Origin: an uncultured Burkholderiales bacterium
GTDB lineage: Bacteria; Pseudomonadota; Gammaproteobacteria; Burkholderiales; Burkholderiaceae_C
NCBI GenBank assembly: GCA_943908475.1
Contig: CALTTG010000007.1
Span: 39,374 to 103,373 of the forward strand
Direction of reading: 5' to 3'
DNA length: 64,000 nt
Below the pieces are notes generated by a model that searched no databases, was not told the origin of the DNA, and saw only the letters and a list, made by a program, of their open reading frames with translations. The first letter of the stretch is position 1, and every line of letters starts with the position of its first letter. Positions 61,049-64,000 of this stretch are shown here, piece after piece. The position numbers and the translations under genes are program-made.

Positions 61049-61049
61049 C

Positions 61050-61316
61050 ATGCGTTTGATGATTGCCTCCCTCGTGCTGGCCCTGACCGCTGGCCTGGCC
61101 CACGCCGCCGACGCCACCTGCGAAGCCAAGGCTGCGGAAAAGAAGCTGGCTGGCGCCGCCAAGAACAGCTTCCTCAAAAAGTGCGAAAAAGACGCCCCGA
61201 AGTCGGCCTGCGCCACCGCAGCGGCCGACAAGAAACTCGCCGGCGCGGCCAAGAACAGCTTCCTCAAGAAGTGCGAGAAGGATGGCGGCCCTGCGGCCGC
61301 CGCGGCCTCGAAGTGA
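61050..61316 (+). CDS. exported PsiF-repeat protein
   Basis: The protein has 88 residues from MRLMIASLVLALTAGLAHA, with AGGAG just upstream. Two PsiF-type repeats follow the signal peptide, each with C...KKLAGAAKNSFLKKC (about 23-45 and 53-75), a period of 30 residues. PsiF is a phosphate-starvation-induced periplasmic protein of unknown function. The two cysteines in each repeat probably form a disulfide. A rho-independent terminator follows 24 bp after the stop. Confidence 0.85.
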   Translation: MRLMIASLVLALTAGLAHAADATCEAKAAEKKLAGAAKNSFLKKCEKDAPKSACATAAADKKLAGAAKNSFLKKCEKDGGPAAAAASK

Positions 61317-61340
61317 TCGTCTGACGCGACCGCACCACCC

Positions 61341-61361
61341 AGGCCCTTCGGGGCCTTTTTT
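61341..61361 (+). terminator. rho-independent terminator after psiF-like gene
   Basis: The stem AGGCCC / GGGCCT with a TTCG tetraloop is followed by five Ts. It lies between the psiF-like gene and the convergent LysR gene. Confidence 0.9.
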
Positions 61362-61368
61362 CATGGGG

Positions 61369-62277
61369 TCAGCGCAATGCCCAATGGGCCGAATCGCCGT
61401 AGCGCGCCTTGATGAAGTCGATCCACAAACGCAACCTCAGCGGCAAGTGCTTGCGCTGGGTGAAGACGGCGTAAATGCCATTGGGCGGGGCGGCAAAGTC
61501 GTCCAGCACCGTGACCAGGCGACCAGCCTGCAAGTCGGCCTGCACCTCCCACCAAGAGCGCCAGGCCAGCCCCAGGCCCTCCAGACACCAGGCATGCAAC
61601 ACCTGCCCGTCGGTGCAATCCAGCCGGGTCGAGGGGCGGAAGTGCTGCACCTCGCCGTCCACCGTGAAGGCCCACCCACGGGTCTGGCTGGCTTCCGAGC
61701 TCAAGGTCAGGCAATCGTGGCGCACGATGTCGGCGGGATGAAGCAGGGGGCCACGACGCGCCAGGTACGCCGGACTGGCCACCACCATGCGCCGGTTGTC
61801 GGCCAGGCGCACACTGACCAGGCTGGAATCGGGCAGATCACCCACCCGCACCGCGCAGTCGATGCCTTCATTGACCAGGTCAACCAGCCGGTCTGACAGG
61901 TTGAGCGACAGGCTCACCTCCGGATGCTCGGCCAAAAACGCGGGCACCAGTGGGGCCACATGGCGGCGGCCAAACCCCGCCGGCGCTGTGATGCGCAAGT
62001 GCCCCGTGGCCTTGACGCCGCCTTCCGACACACTGGCCTCGGCATCGTCGAAATCGGCGATCAGGCGCTGGCAGTCTTCCAGAAACGCACTGCCCTCGTG
62101 CGTCAGCGCCAGGCGGCGCGTGGTGCGAAACAGCAGCTTGACCCCCAGACGTGCCTCCAGGGCATCCATGCGGCGCCCGATCACCGCCGGGGCCACCCCT
62201 TCGGCCTGGGCCGCCGCCGTCAGACTGCCTTTGGTGGCCACGGCCACGAAGGTCTCGATTTGTTTGAGTCGGTCCAT
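61369..62277 (-). CDS. LysR-family transcriptional regulator
   Basis: The protein has 302 residues. The winged HTH occupies about 1-60 (MDRLKQIETFVAVATKGSLT, ALEARLGVKLLFRTTRRLAL), and an effector-binding periplasmic-like fold follows (about 90-300). It diverges from glcB with 129 bp between starts, the usual LysR arrangement, so it probably regulates malate synthase G. The effector is unknown. Confidence 0.9.
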   Translation of the reverse strand: MDRLKQIETFVAVATKGSLTAAAQAEGVAPAVIGRRMDALEARLGVKLLFRTTRRLALTHEGSAFLEDCQRLIADFDDAEASVSEGGVKATGHLRITAPAGFGRRHVAPLVPAFLAEHPEVSLSLNLSDRLVDLVNEGIDCAVRVGDLPDSSLVSVRLADNRRMVVASPAYLARRGPLLHPADIVRHDCLTLSSEASQTRGWAFTVDGEVQHFRPSTRLDCTDGQVLHAWCLEGLGLAWRSWWEVQADLQAGRLVTVLDDFAAPPNGIYAVFTQRKHLPLRLRLWIDFIKARYGDSAHWALR

Positions 62278-62303
62278 GACGGGAGCACGCTTGATTTGTG
62301 CGT

Positions 62304-62327
62304 AAAAGTCATGAATCCATCACTTTT
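62304..62327. promoter_or_regulatory. inverted repeat AAAAGT-N12-ACTTTT, candidate LysR operator for glcB
   Basis: Perfect 6-bp arms lie in the divergent LysR/glcB gap, 80 bp before the glcB start. Spacing and position are compatible with a LysR recognition site. Binding is inferred. Confidence 0.4.
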
Positions 62328-62406
62328 GACGCCGGTAATGTTTAGCCGAGTATCGAATAAACTCTCGCCACTGTCCATTCCACCCACCCCATCTGACGAG
62401 GTTTTC

Positions 62407-64000
62407 ATGACCGCACGCACCACCGTCCACGGCCTGCAAGTGGCCACCGAACTGTTCCGCTTCATTGAAGACCAGGTGCTGCCCGGCACTGGGGTGGACA
62501 GCGCCAAGTTCTGGGCCGGTTTTGACGCCATCGTCAACGACCTGGCCCCCAAGAACGCCGCGTTGCTGGCCGAGCGCGACCGCATCCAGACCGCCATGGA
62601 CGCCTGGCACACCGCCAACCCCGGCCCCATCAGCGACATGGCCGCCTACAAGGCCCACCTGGAACAGATCGGCTACCTGGTGCCCGTGCCCGCTGACGTG
62701 AAGGCCACCACCGCCAACGTCGACGCCGAACTGGCCACGCAAGCCGGCCCGCAGCTGGTGGTGCCCATCCTGAACGCCCGCTACGCCCTGAACGCCGCCA
62801 ACGCCCGCTGGGGCAGCCTCTACGACGCCCTGTATGGCACCGATGCCATCTCCGACGAAGGCGGCGCTGAAAAGGGCCAGGGCTACAACCCCATCCGTGG
62901 CGCCAAGGTCATTGCCTTTGCCCGCAACTTCCTGGACCAATCGGCCCCCTTGGAAGGCGCCTCGCACAAAGAGTCCACCGGCTACCGCATCGAAGGTGGC
63001 AAGCTGGTCGTGGCCCTGACCAACGGCAAGACCACGGGCCTGCAGAACCCTGAACAACTGGTGGGCTTCCAGGGCGATGCCGCTACGCCGAGCAGCGTGC
63101 TGCTGGTCAACAACGGCTTGCACATCGACATCCAGATCAACGCCACCACCCCCATCGGCAAGACCGATGCCGCCGGCGTGTCGGACGTGGTGCTGGAATC
63201 GGCCCTGTCGACCATCCTGGACCTGGAAGACTCGGTCGCCGCCGTGGACGCTGAAGACAAGGTCGTGGGCTACAAGAACTGGCTGGGCATTCAGCTGGGC
63301 ACCTTGACCGAAGAAGTGGCCAAGGGCGGCAAGACCTTCACCCGCAAGCTCAATGCCGACCGCGTCTACACCGCCGCGGCCGGTGGCGAAGTCAAGCTGC
63401 ACGGCCGTTCGCTGATGTTCGTGCGCAATGTGGGTCACCTGATGACCAACCCGGCCATCCTGTGGGGCGCTGAAGGCAAGGAAATCCCCGAAGGCATCAT
63501 GGACGCCGTGGTGACCACCACCATCGCCCTGCACGACCTGCAAGGCCGTGGCGCCATCGACGGCCAGGCCATCCGCAACTCGCGTAAGGGCTCGGTCTAC
63601 ATCGTCAAGCCCAAGATGCACGGCCCCGCCGAAGTGGCCTTCGCCGCCGAGCTGTTCACCCGTGTGGAACAACTGCTGGGCCTGGCCGACAGCACCGTCA
63701 AGCTGGGCATCATGGACGAAGAGCGCCGCACCTCGGCCAACCTGAAGGCCTGCATCGCCGCGGCCAGCAGCCGCGTGGCGTTCATCAACACCGGCTTCCT
63801 GGACCGCACCGGCGACGAAATGCACACCGCCATGCTGGCCGGCCCGATGGTGCGCAAGGGCGACATGAAGACCAGCGCCTGGATCCAGAGCTACGAGCGC
63901 AACAACGTGCTGGTGGGCCTCTCCTGCGGCCTGCGCGGCAAGGCGCAGATCGGCAAGGGCATGTGGGCCATGCCCGACCTGATGGCCGAGATGCTCAAGC
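62407..64000 (+). CDS. glcB: malate synthase G (3' end outside window)
   Basis: 531 codons are present and the gene runs off the window edge. The protein begins MTARTTVHGLQVATELFRFI. Family motifs include NARWGSLYDALYGTD, the catalytic loop region NVGHLMTNPAILWG, KPKMHGPAEVAFAAELF, KLGIMDEERRTSANLKACI and INTGFLDRTGDEMHT. The enzyme condenses glyoxylate with acetyl-CoA to malate. Its expected length is about 720 residues. It diverges from a LysR gene that may control it and complements hyi in glyoxylate use. Confidence 0.97.
   Translation, partial: MTARTTVHGLQVATELFRFIEDQVLPGTGVDSAKFWAGFDAIVNDLAPKNAALLAERDRIQTAMDAWHTANPGPISDMAAYKAHLEQIGYLVPVPADVKATTANVDAELATQAGPQLVVPILNARYALNAANARWGSLYDALYGTDAISDEGGAEKGQGYNPIRGAKVIAFARNFLDQSAPLEGASHKESTGYRIEGGKLVVALTNGKTTGLQNPEQLVGFQGDAATPSSVLLVNNGLHIDIQINATTPIGKTDAAGVSDVVLESALSTILDLEDSVAAVDAEDKVVGYKNWLGIQLGTLTEEVAKGGKTFTRKLNADRVYTAAAGGEVKLHGRSLMFVRNVGHLMTNPAILWGAEGKEIPEGIMDAVVTTTIALHDLQGRGAIDGQAIRNSRKGSVYIVKPKMHGPAEVAFAAELFTRVEQLLGLADSTVKLGIMDEERRTSANLKACIAAASSRVAFINTGFLDRTGDEMHTAMLAGPMVRKGDMKTSAWIQSYERNNVLVGLSCGLRGKAQIGKGMWAMPDLMAEMLK

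Noticed and set aside
1..64000. tRNA, rRNA, CRISPR arrays, insertion sequences and prophage genes
   Set aside because: No clover-leaf-like intergenic sequence, spaced repeats, transposase or phage structural gene was seen. The intergenic gaps are short and accounted for above.

Overview
The window is a GC-rich chromosomal segment of a betaproteobacterium, most likely order Burkholderiales near the Comamonadaceae / Sphaerotilaceae. Supporting signs are an argS-SPOR-dsbA-lptA-lptB-rpoN run, a DUF3567 gene, a free-standing MetH homocysteine-binding half, an RlmL-type methyltransferase, and a CarH/LitR-type light-response cluster. The assignment is inferred from gene content; no rRNA, tRNA, CRISPR array or insertion sequence was seen.

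Layout. 1-2142: edge of a defence-type island, with the C-terminus of a DNA methyltransferase and a HigB toxin / HigA-ImmA antitoxin operon behind a palindromic operator. 2167-12275: an M48 protease, an AmpG-like transporter, a chemoreceptor with a sigma-28 promoter and a CheR tether, hydroxypyruvate isomerase, a monoacylglycerol-lipase-like hydrolase, YaeQ, an acyl-CoA ligase and a Cache-domain chemoreceptor. 12288-14387: an aromatic aminotransferase diverging from a two-gene unit (a double-glycine small protein and an eight-cysteine protein) next to a perfect 20-bp palindrome. This unit is the best candidate for an undescribed system. 14393-21772: glutathione peroxidase, then a CheB-CheR fusion, a hybrid histidine kinase and a paralogous hybrid kinase whose ATP-binding motifs look decayed. 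21790-26101: M14 peptidase, ruvA, and a NarL-type response regulator with a multi-TM sensor kinase. 26259-27750: phoH-ybeY, ending at a strong terminator. 28032-28871: an unrecognised, less GC-rich gene between two terminators. 29037-32731: the MetH N-terminal half, a GGDEF/EAL protein and a DUF3567 protein.

33189-41914 is a light / oxidative-stress cluster. One arm encodes a GPH-type transporter, a cyclopropane fatty acid synthase, a DUF1365 protein, an FAD oxidoreductase and an exported glutathione peroxidase. The divergent arm encodes a MerR-type regulator with B12-photoreceptor motifs, a DUF2256 protein and an iron-sulfur photolyase/cryptochrome. A ferritin-like desaturase homologue, RsmE and a DUF4399 protein follow. 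From 54220 down to 44498 a long minus-strand run carries argS, a SPOR protein, dsbA, lptA, lptB, rpoN, a DUF599 protein, an RlmL-like methyltransferase and a beta-helix lipoprotein.

54377-58931 holds two Tat-exported GMC oxidoreductases, the second closely resembling class I cholesterol oxidase, with an AraC-type regulator between them. 58992-61316 holds a Ser/Thr kinase fused to a cyclic-nucleotide-binding domain, a LuxR-type HTH-only protein, a half receiver domain and a PsiF-repeat protein. The window ends with a LysR regulator divergent from malate synthase G (glcB), which runs off the edge.
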